64,000 nt of DNA from an uncultured Bacteroidales bacterium (GTDB taxonomy: Bacteria > Bacteroidota > Bacteroidia > Bacteroidales > CAIWKO01): assembly GCA_903913285.1 (NCBI GenBank), contig CAIWKO010000009.1:1-64000 (forward strand), read 5' to 3'. Both the position numbers and the translations under genes were made by a program. The notes below the pieces were generated by a model that saw only the letters and a program-made list of their open reading frames with translations, ran no database searches and was not told the origin of the DNA. Shown here in pieces: positions 25,443 through 33,193 of this stretch (its first letter is position 1; every line of letters begins with the position of its first letter).

Positions 25443-25940
25443 ATGAAAAAGACAATTACTAAAATCGGAATACTTATTCTGATCAGCATCACAGCCTTTT
25501 TATTTAACGGCTGCAATAAGGGTGACAAAGGAGATCAAGGTATTCAGGGACCTGCAGGACCCGAAGCTACATCCTTTGATTTTGATTTAACTTTTAACAC
25601 GGGAGACACCTATCAAACTTATAGTGGAATTACCGGGTATGAAACAAGTGACATTGTGGTAACTTATATCCTGTACGAAAACATAGGATCAGAAGGTTAC
25701 TGGACCCAGCTCCCTGTGATCTTCGATAATACGGTTAATATTATTCCCGAGTTTGGCGACCAAAGCGGACTGTTATATATTAATACGGTAAAAGCAAATG
25801 GTACTTCGGGCAGTCCCTGGACCGTATCAACAACTCTCGCTTTTAAAGCAGTATTGATCAAAGGCAGGGCTTTATCATCTCATCCCGGCATACAAAATCA
25901 AAGCTACGAAAAAGTAAAAGAAACTTTTCATTTGAAATAA
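25443..25940 (+). CDS. Lipoprotein with short collagen-like stretch, 165 aa
   Basis: A lipoprotein signal (KKTITKIGILILISITAFLFNGC) is followed by NKGDKGDQGIQGPAGP, about five Gly-X-Y triplets. This is a frequent feature at the N-terminus of Bacteroidota surface lipoproteins. The remaining 125 residues are beta-rich (TYQTYSGITGYETSDIVVTYILYEN..YWTQLPVIF, and a late VKETFHLK strand). The function is unknown. The Met at 25443 is preferred to one seven codons upstream, because it starts the signal peptide directly. It is monocistronic, downstream of copy 5 of the intergenic element. Confidence 0.75.
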   Translation: MKKTITKIGILILISITAFLFNGCNKGDKGDQGIQGPAGPEATSFDFDLTFNTGDTYQTYSGITGYETSDIVVTYILYENIGSEGYWTQLPVIFDNTVNIIPEFGDQSGLLYINTVKANGTSGSPWTVSTTLAFKAVLIKGRALSSHPGIQNQSYEKVKETFHLK

Positions 25941-26083
25941 TAAGAGAATTCGGGAGGGCTGACTCTTCTCAGTGCTTAGGTGCAACATAAGCCTTTTAAA
26001 TTATTATTGGGTTTAAACTTTTTGTAGAACTTCATTAAATAAGTCTTCTTGCAATAAATTCGAATCGGGTATTTTGTAAAAAA

Positions 26084-26785
26084 TTATCCGTTCCGGCTGA
26101 TAGTGTTCAGCATCTCCTGATCGACGATCTCTATATTTTTACCTTCCGAACGTATGATACCGTCTTTATCGAATTTCGTAAAAGTATGTATCACGTTTTC
26201 CTGTGAGCAGCCGGCAAATTCGGCCAGTTCTTTGCGTGACAAGTTCAGGGTGAATTTCGGGCTTTGATAAACGGTCTTCGATAAATAGATCAGCACATCA
26301 GCAATGCGCCCATTCACCTGTTTGTGAGCAAGGCTGATAAAATTGAAGATAGAATCCTTGAACATATTCGAAAGGAATTCGAGCAGTTTGAGCGAAAGCT
26401 GACCATTCTTTTCGATGAACGATTTCAGGATGTCGATATCGATAAGGCATACTTCGCAATCTTCGATGGCGATGATGGAAAATATGTTCACACCCTCGTT
26501 CAGTATGATACCCGCGCCTATCAGATTCGGCGAACCGGTGATGGTGAGTATGATATTCTTGCCCGAATCGGTTTCGTAGTTCATTTTGGCACGTCCTTTT
26601 GAAATAAAGGCCATGTGCGAAGCTTTAGTGCCTTGTTTCATGATGTATTCGTTCTTCCTGAACTTCAGTTGCTGTGAGGTTTGATACAACAGTTCGAACT
26701 CGGAAGCACTGATATATTGGCATATAAAATGCTTGAAAACACAGATGCTGCAATCGAAAGGGGTATGATTAGAGGTGGTTAACAT
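26084..26785 (-). CDS. Crp/Fnr family transcription regulator with FNR-like Cys set, 233 aa
   Basis: A cyclic-nucleotide-binding-fold domain (about residues 25-150, with RKNEYIMKQGTKASHMAFISKGRAKM) is followed by a helix-turn-helix domain (LSRKELAEFAGCSQENVIHTFTKFDKDGIIR, about residues 185-215). Cys residues lie at 12, 15 and 22 (DCSICVFKHFIC) and at 110 and 113 (EDCEVC). The arrangement recalls E. coli FNR, whose [4Fe-4S] cluster uses three N-terminal Cys and one internal Cys. Spacing differs slightly, so cluster binding is inference. It is divergent from the ABC/GTPase/NifS/Fe-S operon, with a palindrome between them, so it is the likely regulator of that operon. Confidence 0.88.
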   Translation of the reverse strand: MLTTSNHTPFDCSICVFKHFICQYISASEFELLYQTSQQLKFRKNEYIMKQGTKASHMAFISKGRAKMNYETDSGKNIILTITGSPNLIGAGIILNEGVNIFSIIAIEDCEVCLIDIDILKSFIEKNGQLSLKLLEFLSNMFKDSIFNFISLAHKQVNGRIADVLIYLSKTVYQSPKFTLNLSRKELAEFAGCSQENVIHTFTKFDKDGIIRSEGKNIEIVDQEMLNTISRNG

Positions 26786-26868
26786 AGTGCTTTTCTGTTT
26801 TACTTCATGAATATTTATGAATTATTTCATGTTTTTTACTGAAACATCGCAACCTGAATTATGCGTTG

Positions 26869-26876
26869 CAAAGATA
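26869..26876 (-). promoter_or_regulatory. TATCTTTG -7 element of the Crp/Fnr gene
   Basis: The minus strand reads TATCTTTGC, about 85 bases upstream of the start at 26785. The palindrome at 26893-26911 would cover or adjoin the -33 region of this promoter. Confidence 0.55.
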
Positions 26877-26885
26877 ATCAATTTC

Positions 26886-26893
26886 TACTTTTG
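26886..26893 (+). promoter_or_regulatory. TACTTTTG -7 element of the ABC-GTPase-NifS-FeS operon
   Basis: The plus strand reads TACTTTTG, with the start codon at 26946. The predicted transcription start (about 26900) falls inside the palindrome that follows immediately. Confidence 0.6.
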
Positions 26894-26911
26894 TCTACCA
26901 ATTTGGTAGAC
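26893..26911. promoter_or_regulatory. 19-bp perfect hyphenated palindrome, candidate operator
   Basis: GTCTACCAATTTGGTAGAC has 9-base arms with one central base. It abuts the operon -7 element, overlaps its predicted transcription start, and sits upstream of the -7 element of the divergent regulator. It lies in DNA, not at a gene end, and lacks a T-run, so it is an operator rather than a terminator. It differs from the canonical FNR (TTGAT-N4-ATCAA) and CRP sites. Confidence 0.7.
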
Positions 26912-26945
26912 TTTTATTTTAATTATTAATAAACAATGTAAAAAA

Positions 26946-27776
26946 ATGGAAATCAATAAAATTACAATAATCGGAGGCATCGGAAAAAACGGTCAGGCCG
27001 AAAAGGTTGAGCGTTTCGATCTGAAAATGGGCGACATTATCAGTATCGTGGGGCCCACCGGTTGCGGAAAAACAACACTGATCAACGATATTGAACTCTT
27101 TGCGAACAAAAACACTCCATCTGAACGCACAGTTCTAATAAACGACCAGCCCATACCCGAAGATTTTTCGTTCGATCCCTCGAAACATCCCATTGCTTTG
27201 ATCTCGCAGCACACCAATTTCTTATCCGATCTGCCTGTGGGTGAATTTTTGCAGATACATGCCAAAATAAGAGGCTCGGATAACATTCAGCAGATGATAG
27301 AAGAAACCCTCGACTTTGCCAATCAACTCACCGGTGAAGCCATTATCAAAAACACATCGATGACCGAACTTTCAGGTGGACAAACCCGTTCGTTACTAAT
27401 CGCTGATGCGGTTATCATCGGCCATTCTCCCATCATTTTGCTCGACGAAATTGAAAATGCAGGGATTCATCGCACCAAAGCCCTCAAACTCCTGAAAAAA
27501 TACGATAAGATATTTGTGTTCGTAACCCACGATCCCAGAATTGCCTTGCTTTCCGATTTCCGTATTATTATGGAGAACGGTGCGATGCAGAAAATGATCA
27601 CCACCAATGCCGAAGAAAAAATGGCTGCCATCGGTTTGAAAAAAATCGATGATGTGATGCTCGAATTCCGTAAACGTATAAGAGCAGGCGAAGTGGTCAC
27701 CGATAAGGTGTTTAGCGAACAAATTAAAGATCTGGCAGTAAGTTATCAAATTTATTTAAAAAGAAGAAGCGCATGA
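26946..27776 (+). CDS. Solitary ABC-type ATPase, 276 aa
   Basis: The protein has Walker A GPTGCGKT (36-43), signature LSGGQ (142-146), Walker B IILLDE (163-168) and the switch His in VFVTHD (His195). All ATPase motifs are therefore intact. No membrane permease or binding protein gene is adjacent. The C-terminal 70 residues (MITTNAEEKMAAIGLKKIDDVMLEFRKRIRAGE...) are unlike transport ATPases. The first gene of a tight operon, it ends 4 bases after the next start. The partners (G3E GTPase, cysteine desulfurase, Fe-S protein) suggest the ATPase powers a maturation or insertion step rather than transport. AtwA-like activation ATPases of methanogens are a loose precedent. Confidence 0.85.
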   Translation: MEINKITIIGGIGKNGQAEKVERFDLKMGDIISIVGPTGCGKTTLINDIELFANKNTPSERTVLINDQPIPEDFSFDPSKHPIALISQHTNFLSDLPVGEFLQIHAKIRGSDNIQQMIEETLDFANQLTGEAIIKNTSMTELSGGQTRSLLIADAVIIGHSPIILLDEIENAGIHRTKALKLLKKYDKIFVFVTHDPRIALLSDFRIIMENGAMQKMITTNAEEKMAAIGLKKIDDVMLEFRKRIRAGEVVTDKVFSEQIKDLAVSYQIYLKRRSA

Positions 27777-28474
27777 AACTAATAATTTTTGCAGGACCGC
27801 CCACGTGCGGAAAAACCACGGTCATCCGTCAGGTGATCAGACGAATCATTAAAAAGAACCTGAAACCGGCCTATCTGAAGATAGATGTGCTGTTTGCCGA
27901 TGAAGACGAACAGTTGCGTAACGAATTCGGAATACCGACCAAAAAGGTCTATTCGGGCGAACTATGTCCCGACCATTGCAATGTGGTGGTGTTGGACGAA
28001 GTGGTTGACTGGGCCGAAAAACAAGGAGCCGAATATCTTTTTGTTGAAACAGCAGGACTTTGTTTGCGTTGTTCGCCTTATGTTGAAAACTCTTTGGGAG
28101 TTGTGGTGCTCGAAGCCACCAGCGGCATGAATCTGCCAAGAAAGATAGGCCCCATGCTCACCCTGGCTGATATTGCTGTGGTCACCAAAATAGATCTTAT
28201 TTCTCAAGCCGAACGTGAAGTATTCAGATATCGCATACTGGAAGCTGCCAAAGAAATTAAAGTGGTTGAAAGCAATGCATTATATGGAATTGGCATCGAC
28301 CCAATTGTGCGTGATATACTAAAATCGGAAGATATTGAACAGCCCATGTTCCTGAAAGGGAATCCTCCGGTAGGAACCTGTACAATTTGCGTAGGCAAAA
28401 AAGAGATAGGCGCAAAGAATCATTTCGGCGTATTGCGAACCATGGAAAACGAATTGTTCTATGTCGGTGAATAA
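27773..28474 (+). CDS. G3E-type (HypB/UreG-like) GTPase with Cys pairs, 233 aa
   Basis: Walker A is GPPTCGKT (8-15). The base-recognition motif is TKID (138-141). ETAGLC (92-97) stands where G3E proteins have their metal-linked segment. Candidate metal ligands are CPDHC (65-69), CLRC (97-100) and CTIC (203-206). G3E GTPases (HypB, UreG, CooC-like partners, CobW) deliver nickel, zinc or cobalamin to enzymes. It overlaps the ABC gene by 4 bases and the desulfurase gene by 14, which indicates translational coupling. The target enzyme is not encoded in the window. Confidence 0.8.
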   Translation: MKLIIFAGPPTCGKTTVIRQVIRRIIKKNLKPAYLKIDVLFADEDEQLRNEFGIPTKKVYSGELCPDHCNVVVLDEVVDWAEKQGAEYLFVETAGLCLRCSPYVENSLGVVVLEATSGMNLPRKIGPMLTLADIAVVTKIDLISQAEREVFRYRILEAAKEIKVVESNALYGIGIDPIVRDILKSEDIEQPMFLKGNPPVGTCTICVGKKEIGAKNHFGVLRTMENELFYVGE

Positions 28475-29636
28475 TACCTGGTCGGTTTACCTTGATAATG
28501 CCGCTACTACCCGCCTCGACGCGCGGGTTTTGGAAGCTATGATGCCTTACTTTACCGATTATTTCGGCAATGCATCAAGCCTTCATACATTTGGCATCAG
28601 GGTGAAACAACCTTTGGATGCGTTTCGTTCCACCATCGCGGCTTCAATTAATGCCCAAAGTGAAGAGATCATATTTACATCGGGTGGTACTGAGGCCAAC
28701 AATCATACCCTGAAAGGAGTTGCATTTGCCAACAGGCACAAAGGAAATCATATCATTGTTTCGGCTATCGAGCACGATTGTATCCTGAACACATGCAAAT
28801 GGCTCGAAACTCAGGGTTTCTTTGTTACCTATCTTACCGTGGATAATGATGGAATAGTGGATTTGGAAAAGCTTTCAAAACTTATCAATCCAAAGACCAT
28901 TTTGGTTTCGGTGATGCATGCCAACAACGAAATAGGAACTTTGCAACCGATAGAAGAGATTGGAAGGATGTGCGGCGAACGCGGAGTTTATTTTCATACC
29001 GATGCGTGTCAGTCGTTCGGCAAAGTGCCTATTGACGTTGATGCTCAGCATATCACCCTGATGTCGTTGAATGCACATAAAATTTACGGCCCAAAAGGCA
29101 TAGGATGTTTGTATGTGAAAAAAGGTACTGAGATAACGCCCTTGCTTCATGGCGGTGGACAGGAATTTGGTTTGCGCTCTACTACCGAAAACATTGCTGG
29201 TATTGCAGGATTTGCAAAAGCAGCCGAGCTCTGCATTTCGGAATTGGATGAAGAAACCAAACGTATCACTCAATTGCGGAACACGCTTATTGGCAACCTG
29301 CAACATACTTTTGATGGCTTTTACCTTAACGGACATCCCTCTCAACGATTGGCCAACAATATCAATTTTGGCATTGTCGGACTGGAAGGCGAAACCATAC
29401 GTATGTTACTGCTGCTCGATGAAGAAGGCATAGCCGTTTCGGCTGGTTCGGCATGTTCGAACAACGATACCACAAAAAGCGCCTCGCATGTTTTACAAGC
29501 CGTCGGTAAAAATCAGTTCGAAGCCCGTGGTGCTATCAGGGTTAGCCTGGGACGCTACAATACGGAAGATGACATCGCTTACTTTTTGAAGATATTCAAA
29601 CAAAAAATTAAAAACCTAAATTATATTTTTTCTTAA
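28461..29636 (+). CDS. Cysteine desulfurase family protein (NifS/IscS-like), 391 aa
   Basis: A class V aminotransferase fold is evident: VYLDNAATTRLD at the start, TSGGTEANNHTL, and SAIEHDCIL with the substrate-site His. PLP Lys207 lies in LNAHKIYGPKG, and the catalytic Cys332 in SAGSACSNND. It would release sulfur from cysteine for Fe-S or thio-cofactor assembly. Length and motifs are those of the NifS (group I) type. It overlaps the GTPase gene by 14 bases and is followed after 12 bases by the Fe-S protein gene. No IscU/NifU scaffold gene is adjacent, so the Fe-S protein next door may be the receiver. Confidence 0.92.
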   Translation: MSVNNTWSVYLDNAATTRLDARVLEAMMPYFTDYFGNASSLHTFGIRVKQPLDAFRSTIAASINAQSEEIIFTSGGTEANNHTLKGVAFANRHKGNHIIVSAIEHDCILNTCKWLETQGFFVTYLTVDNDGIVDLEKLSKLINPKTILVSVMHANNEIGTLQPIEEIGRMCGERGVYFHTDACQSFGKVPIDVDAQHITLMSLNAHKIYGPKGIGCLYVKKGTEITPLLHGGGQEFGLRSTTENIAGIAGFAKAAELCISELDEETKRITQLRNTLIGNLQHTFDGFYLNGHPSQRLANNINFGIVGLEGETIRMLLLLDEEGIAVSAGSACSNNDTTKSASHVLQAVGKNQFEARGAIRVSLGRYNTEDDIAYFLKIFKQKIKNLNYIFS

Positions 29637-29648
29637 AACAAATTTAAA

Positions 29649-30347
29649 ATGGAAACTACAACAAAAACACATGATAAAACCATGGAGCTGCTGCCCAAAT
29701 TAGATTGCGCAGCTTGCGGTTATAAAACCTGTATTGATTTTGCTGCGGCTGTCGATAACGGTGATGACGAATTGAAAAAGTGCATACATATTGCCGATAA
29801 GCTCACCGATAAAAGTGAAGATACCATGTCGTGCTTCATGTGTACAAAAGAAGCTTCGGGTTTGGGCGAAAAACTGGGTTGGAAAGACAACCTGAAACGC
29901 GAATTTGATTTTATTCTGGATTGTTTTCCTGAAGAACCGGGTCCTAAAGAAACCATTTTGCCTTATAATCCTACTTTAGTGAAAGAACTGGGCGTGAAAA
30001 AAGGCGATGTGATGATAGGCAGGCCTATGGGAATGTCGTGCGGTTGCCCGATAACCCATTGCGGAATTGTTTCAACTGTGGATGCCCGCAACGGGGTTAT
30101 AAATTGGAATGTAACCGGTCCGCTGCGTCCCCGTGCCGAAGGTTTTGTCGATATCGGTTATTATGTTTCGCAAGCCTATGAAGGAATTATCAAAGAATCA
30201 AAAACCGAGATACAACTGGGTGTCCGCTATTGGTTTCTGCCCCGCAGGTGCATGCTGCAATGGCGTCACAGCGGTTTGGTTAATGCAGTAACAAAACTTA
30301 AGGATGGCAGCTACAAAGTACGTATTGAAGGATTGTTGATCGGATAG
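29649..30347 (+). CDS. Fe-S cluster protein with RnfB/AcsC-type Cys motif, 232 aa
   Basis: The N-terminus has LPKLDCAACGYKTCIDFAAAV...KKC, with Cys at 20, 23, 28 and 45: C-x2-C-x4-C-x16-C. This is the [4Fe-4S] pattern of the 'FeS' domain in RnfB and in corrinoid Fe-S proteins. More Cys follow (SCFMC at 61-65, and MSCGCPITHCGIV later). The C-terminal 120 residues (DIGYYVSQAYEGII, YWFLPRRCMLQWRHSGLVNAV) are unfamiliar but probably conserved in anaerobes. It is the last gene of the operon, and its role, scaffold or target, is open. No membrane segment is present. Confidence 0.75.
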   Translation: METTTKTHDKTMELLPKLDCAACGYKTCIDFAAAVDNGDDELKKCIHIADKLTDKSEDTMSCFMCTKEASGLGEKLGWKDNLKREFDFILDCFPEEPGPKETILPYNPTLVKELGVKKGDVMIGRPMGMSCGCPITHCGIVSTVDARNGVINWNVTGPLRPRAEGFVDIGYYVSQAYEGIIKESKTEIQLGVRYWFLPRRCMLQWRHSGLVNAVTKLKDGSYKVRIEGLLIG

Positions 30348-30852
30348 TTTTATCCGGACACATCATTTTATCCTTTATAGATATAATGTTGCGGGACTAG
30401 TTTCAGGTTCCTGTTAGGTTTATTCTTATTCAATTTTTTTGGTTTTAAATCTTTGATTGGTTATTTTTTGAGTTTAGCCGATTTGTAACTATTTTCATGC
30501 GCTATTGGTGAAATTATTTCACTCTATCTGTATATCAGGCAGTGTTATTATTATTGTTTATAAATATAATATTGAAACCATGTCTGTTGATCGATAATTT
30601 TTATAATTTTGTTACTGTTTTTAGTATAATATTGAGAAAACAGAACAATGTTCATCAGGAATACGTTAGAAAACACAAAAAATATTATAGGCTAAAGAAC
30701 CTGATTTTTAGGCATGCAGAATAATTATCGTAGACGAAAAGTCTTCATTAACAGAGAAATAAATAAAATACTCATTTTTTCCCTAAAAAAAATTGAAAAT
30801 TGATACCAAGTTTTTTTCATAATTTTTCGTTTAGTAATATAAAGTCGATTAA
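30348..30852. other. 505-base AT-rich intergenic region without a recognised gene
   Basis: No coding frame, RNA gene or strong hairpin was recognised between the Fe-S protein gene and the ECF sigma factor. A TAATTTTG element at 30604-30611 could be a promoter, but it would leave a leader of about 240 bases. The distance is unusual for this window, so leader regulation or a small RNA cannot be excluded. Confidence 0.4.
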
Positions 30853-31422
30853 ATGAATCCGGGCAACGAATTGAAGGATCTGGTAAGACTATGCAGAGAA
30901 AACAATTCAACTGCTCAGGAAAAGTTGTATAAATCGTTTTACGGAGTTATGATGAATGTTTGTTTGAGATACGCTAAGAACCCTGAGGATGCTGTAGAAA
31001 TATTAAATACAGGGTTTTTGAAAGTATTCCAAAATATCGATAAATATGTGGGTGAAGGAGAGCAGTTATTTTCGTGGATACGCAAAATAATGGTGAATAC
31101 TGCTTTGGATAAAATAAGGTTTGAAAAGAACCGTTATTCGAACACGGTTCCTCTCAACATTAACAACGATGCAAATTATATAGAGAATGACGCCCTGAGC
31201 CATTTTGGCGAGGAAGATCTGATCCGTATGATACAATGTCTTCCGCCGTCAAGCAGAACAGTTTTCAATATGTATGTTTTTGAGGATTACAGCCACAAAG
31301 AAATTGCAGAAGCACTAAATATGACCGTGAGCACATCACAATGGCATTTGTTGAATGCCCGCAGAATATTAATGAAACAAATTACTAACATAAACCATAA
31401 GGAGTCAGTAATAAATGGATAA
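30853..31422 (+). CDS. ECF-type RNA polymerase sigma factor, 189 aa
   Basis: Sigma region 2 is visible as NPEDAVEILNTGFLKVFQNIDKYVGEGEQLFSWIRKIMVNTALDKIRFEK. Region 4 is visible as LPPSSRTVFNMYVFEDYSHKEIAEALNMTVSTSQWHLLNARRILMKQI. The length is normal. It overlaps the next gene by 8 bases. That gene has an N-terminal motif like those of Bacteroidota membrane anti-sigma factors, so this factor is probably controlled by its neighbour. It is only a distant relative of the sigma factor at 2360. Confidence 0.9.
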   Translation: MNPGNELKDLVRLCRENNSTAQEKLYKSFYGVMMNVCLRYAKNPEDAVEILNTGFLKVFQNIDKYVGEGEQLFSWIRKIMVNTALDKIRFEKNRYSNTVPLNINNDANYIENDALSHFGEEDLIRMIQCLPPSSRTVFNMYVFEDYSHKEIAEALNMTVSTSQWHLLNARRILMKQITNINHKESVING

Positions 31423-33184
31423 AAAATATCTCATCGACGACTTATTCAAGTCAAAACTCGATGGTTACAGCCCCGAATATGTTCCTGAGCACTGGCAGAT
31501 GATGAAATCGGCTCTGGAAAGCAGCAGCAAAACCGGCCTGAAAAGTTCAGGCAACACTGTGACGAATGTCCTGCTGATAGTTTCTGCTATTATTATAGTG
31601 TGTACCGGATTTTATGCCTATACATTATCTGAAAAACTACGTACCCAGTACGATAAAAATCAAAATATCTCCCTTTGTCAGAATATTGACCATCAGACTG
31701 CTTCTTCTATTGATAAGAATAGAGTAACTGTAAATGATAATCCTACTTCACAGACTGTTCAACAAAATGATACAAAAAAATTGAACGCTGTCAATTCTGT
31801 TAAACAAAATGCAAACAGATCAAACTCGGCTATTGAAAAGAAAAATTTCGTTAATGGCGAAAAGAAAACAAACAATACCAGTGAAAAGAAAAATACCAAG
31901 AATAGTTTAGCTCAGAACAAGGACAAAGACCTGAAAACAAGCAATACTAAAGCAGGTTCAGCAGTAAAAACCGATCAAAACTTTAATTCATCGGTTAAAA
32001 CTCAAATAGAAAATGATAACGTCCAGAAAAGTAATACAACAATTGCTGTTATTAATAATGAGAATAAAGTAACTGATGCTGATAACTCTGTAAATGAAAA
32101 CAAAAACCAGACGCATAATGATGTAACTATTGCCATTAAAAGAACTGATGGATTAAGCGAAGCGGAACTCGGATTGGTACCGACGGAAAATGAGAACTAT
32201 AGTTCGGTTACGGACGATTATTTTGCAAAAAAACAGCAGTTGGATGCAAGACATATGCGTAAAGCCGAAAATAAAGCAAAAAATGCTGCAGCTATCAAAA
32301 AAGCCAATATGGAAACGGCTCCCGACTTTAAAGTTAGTGTTGTAAATAATATTGTTTCGAATCCTGCTTTTTCAGGATTTAATCAACATCACACAATAGA
32401 GATTTCCACACTCGTTCATAAGCCTACCTATAAGCCTGCTTCCGATTTCACCGTACCGTTCGAATATGGTATTACTTACGATTTTAATTTTGGTAAGAAA
32501 AATAATTACGGATTGGGAATAAATTACAAAAGGTTTGTTGGTGGTGCTGAAGGGTCGCTGGATGTCGATCTGACGTTTGCATATCGTTTCCGTTTGGCAA
32601 AAGATCATAACTTGCGTGTAGGTGTTTCGGCAACCTATTTCTCGAGCGGTGTGAACTTCAGCGATATGACTTTCCCCGATATGATCGATTCGAAGAACGG
32701 ATATGTTTATAATACTAACGAAAACCAACCTGCCAAGAGTACAAAAAGTAATTTTGACATGGGTTTGGGTCTGTGGTATACCTGGAAAACATTATACGTT
32801 GGTATATCAGGTGTTCATCTGACCAGCCCGAATGTTGGAATGATTAGTGTCTCGAGAATTCCACGTGAATACACTCTTTCTTCAGGTTATTCATTTAAAT
32901 TGAATAAGAATATGGATATGCTTCCGGCATTTGAGATGAACTATGATGAACATACCTTTAATTTTACACCCGATATGTTGTTTGCTTATCATAAGCGCTT
33001 CCTTTTTGGAGTGGAATTTCAAAATCTGAAAACAGCCGGTTTGATATTAGGTTGCAATCTGAATGATAGTTTTATTTTGAACTTGCATGGCGGTGTCCCG
33101 ATGAGCAAAAACCTGATCGATAATTTCGGAATAATTGACTATGCAGGACTTAGTCTGCGTTTTCAATTCGGGGAAACCCGCTAA
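31415..33184 (+). CDS. Fusion of a membrane anti-sigma-like N-terminus with a PorP/SprF-like barrel, 589 aa
   Basis: Residues 1-35 (IDDLFKSKLDGYSPEYVPEHWQMMKSAL) resemble the short cytoplasmic helix pair of Bacteroidota anti-sigma-like proteins. A single membrane helix follows at about 50-70 (NVLLIVSAIIIVCTGFYAY). Residues 80-300 form an Asn/Lys/Ser/Thr-rich linker. The last 280 residues start with NIVSNPAFSGFNQHH, like the NPA-x-AG motif of PorP/SprF. Barrel strands follow (GLGINYKRFVGG, LWYTWKTLYVGISGVHLTSP, GVEFQNLKTAGLILG), ending in SLRFQFGETR. The one chain would run from cytoplasm to outer membrane. It overlaps the sigma gene and precedes a type B T9SS cargo gene. Confidence 0.7.
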   Translation: MDKKYLIDDLFKSKLDGYSPEYVPEHWQMMKSALESSSKTGLKSSGNTVTNVLLIVSAIIIVCTGFYAYTLSEKLRTQYDKNQNISLCQNIDHQTASSIDKNRVTVNDNPTSQTVQQNDTKKLNAVNSVKQNANRSNSAIEKKNFVNGEKKTNNTSEKKNTKNSLAQNKDKDLKTSNTKAGSAVKTDQNFNSSVKTQIENDNVQKSNTTIAVINNENKVTDADNSVNENKNQTHNDVTIAIKRTDGLSEAELGLVPTENENYSSVTDDYFAKKQQLDARHMRKAENKAKNAAAIKKANMETAPDFKVSVVNNIVSNPAFSGFNQHHTIEISTLVHKPTYKPASDFTVPFEYGITYDFNFGKKNNYGLGINYKRFVGGAEGSLDVDLTFAYRFRLAKDHNLRVGVSATYFSSGVNFSDMTFPDMIDSKNGYVYNTNENQPAKSTKSNFDMGLGLWYTWKTLYVGISGVHLTSPNVGMISVSRIPREYTLSSGYSFKLNKNMDMLPAFEMNYDEHTFNFTPDMLFAYHKRFLFGVEFQNLKTAGLILGCNLNDSFILNLHGGVPMSKNLIDNFGIIDYAGLSLRFQFGETR

Positions 33185-33193
33185 AAGCTTTTT

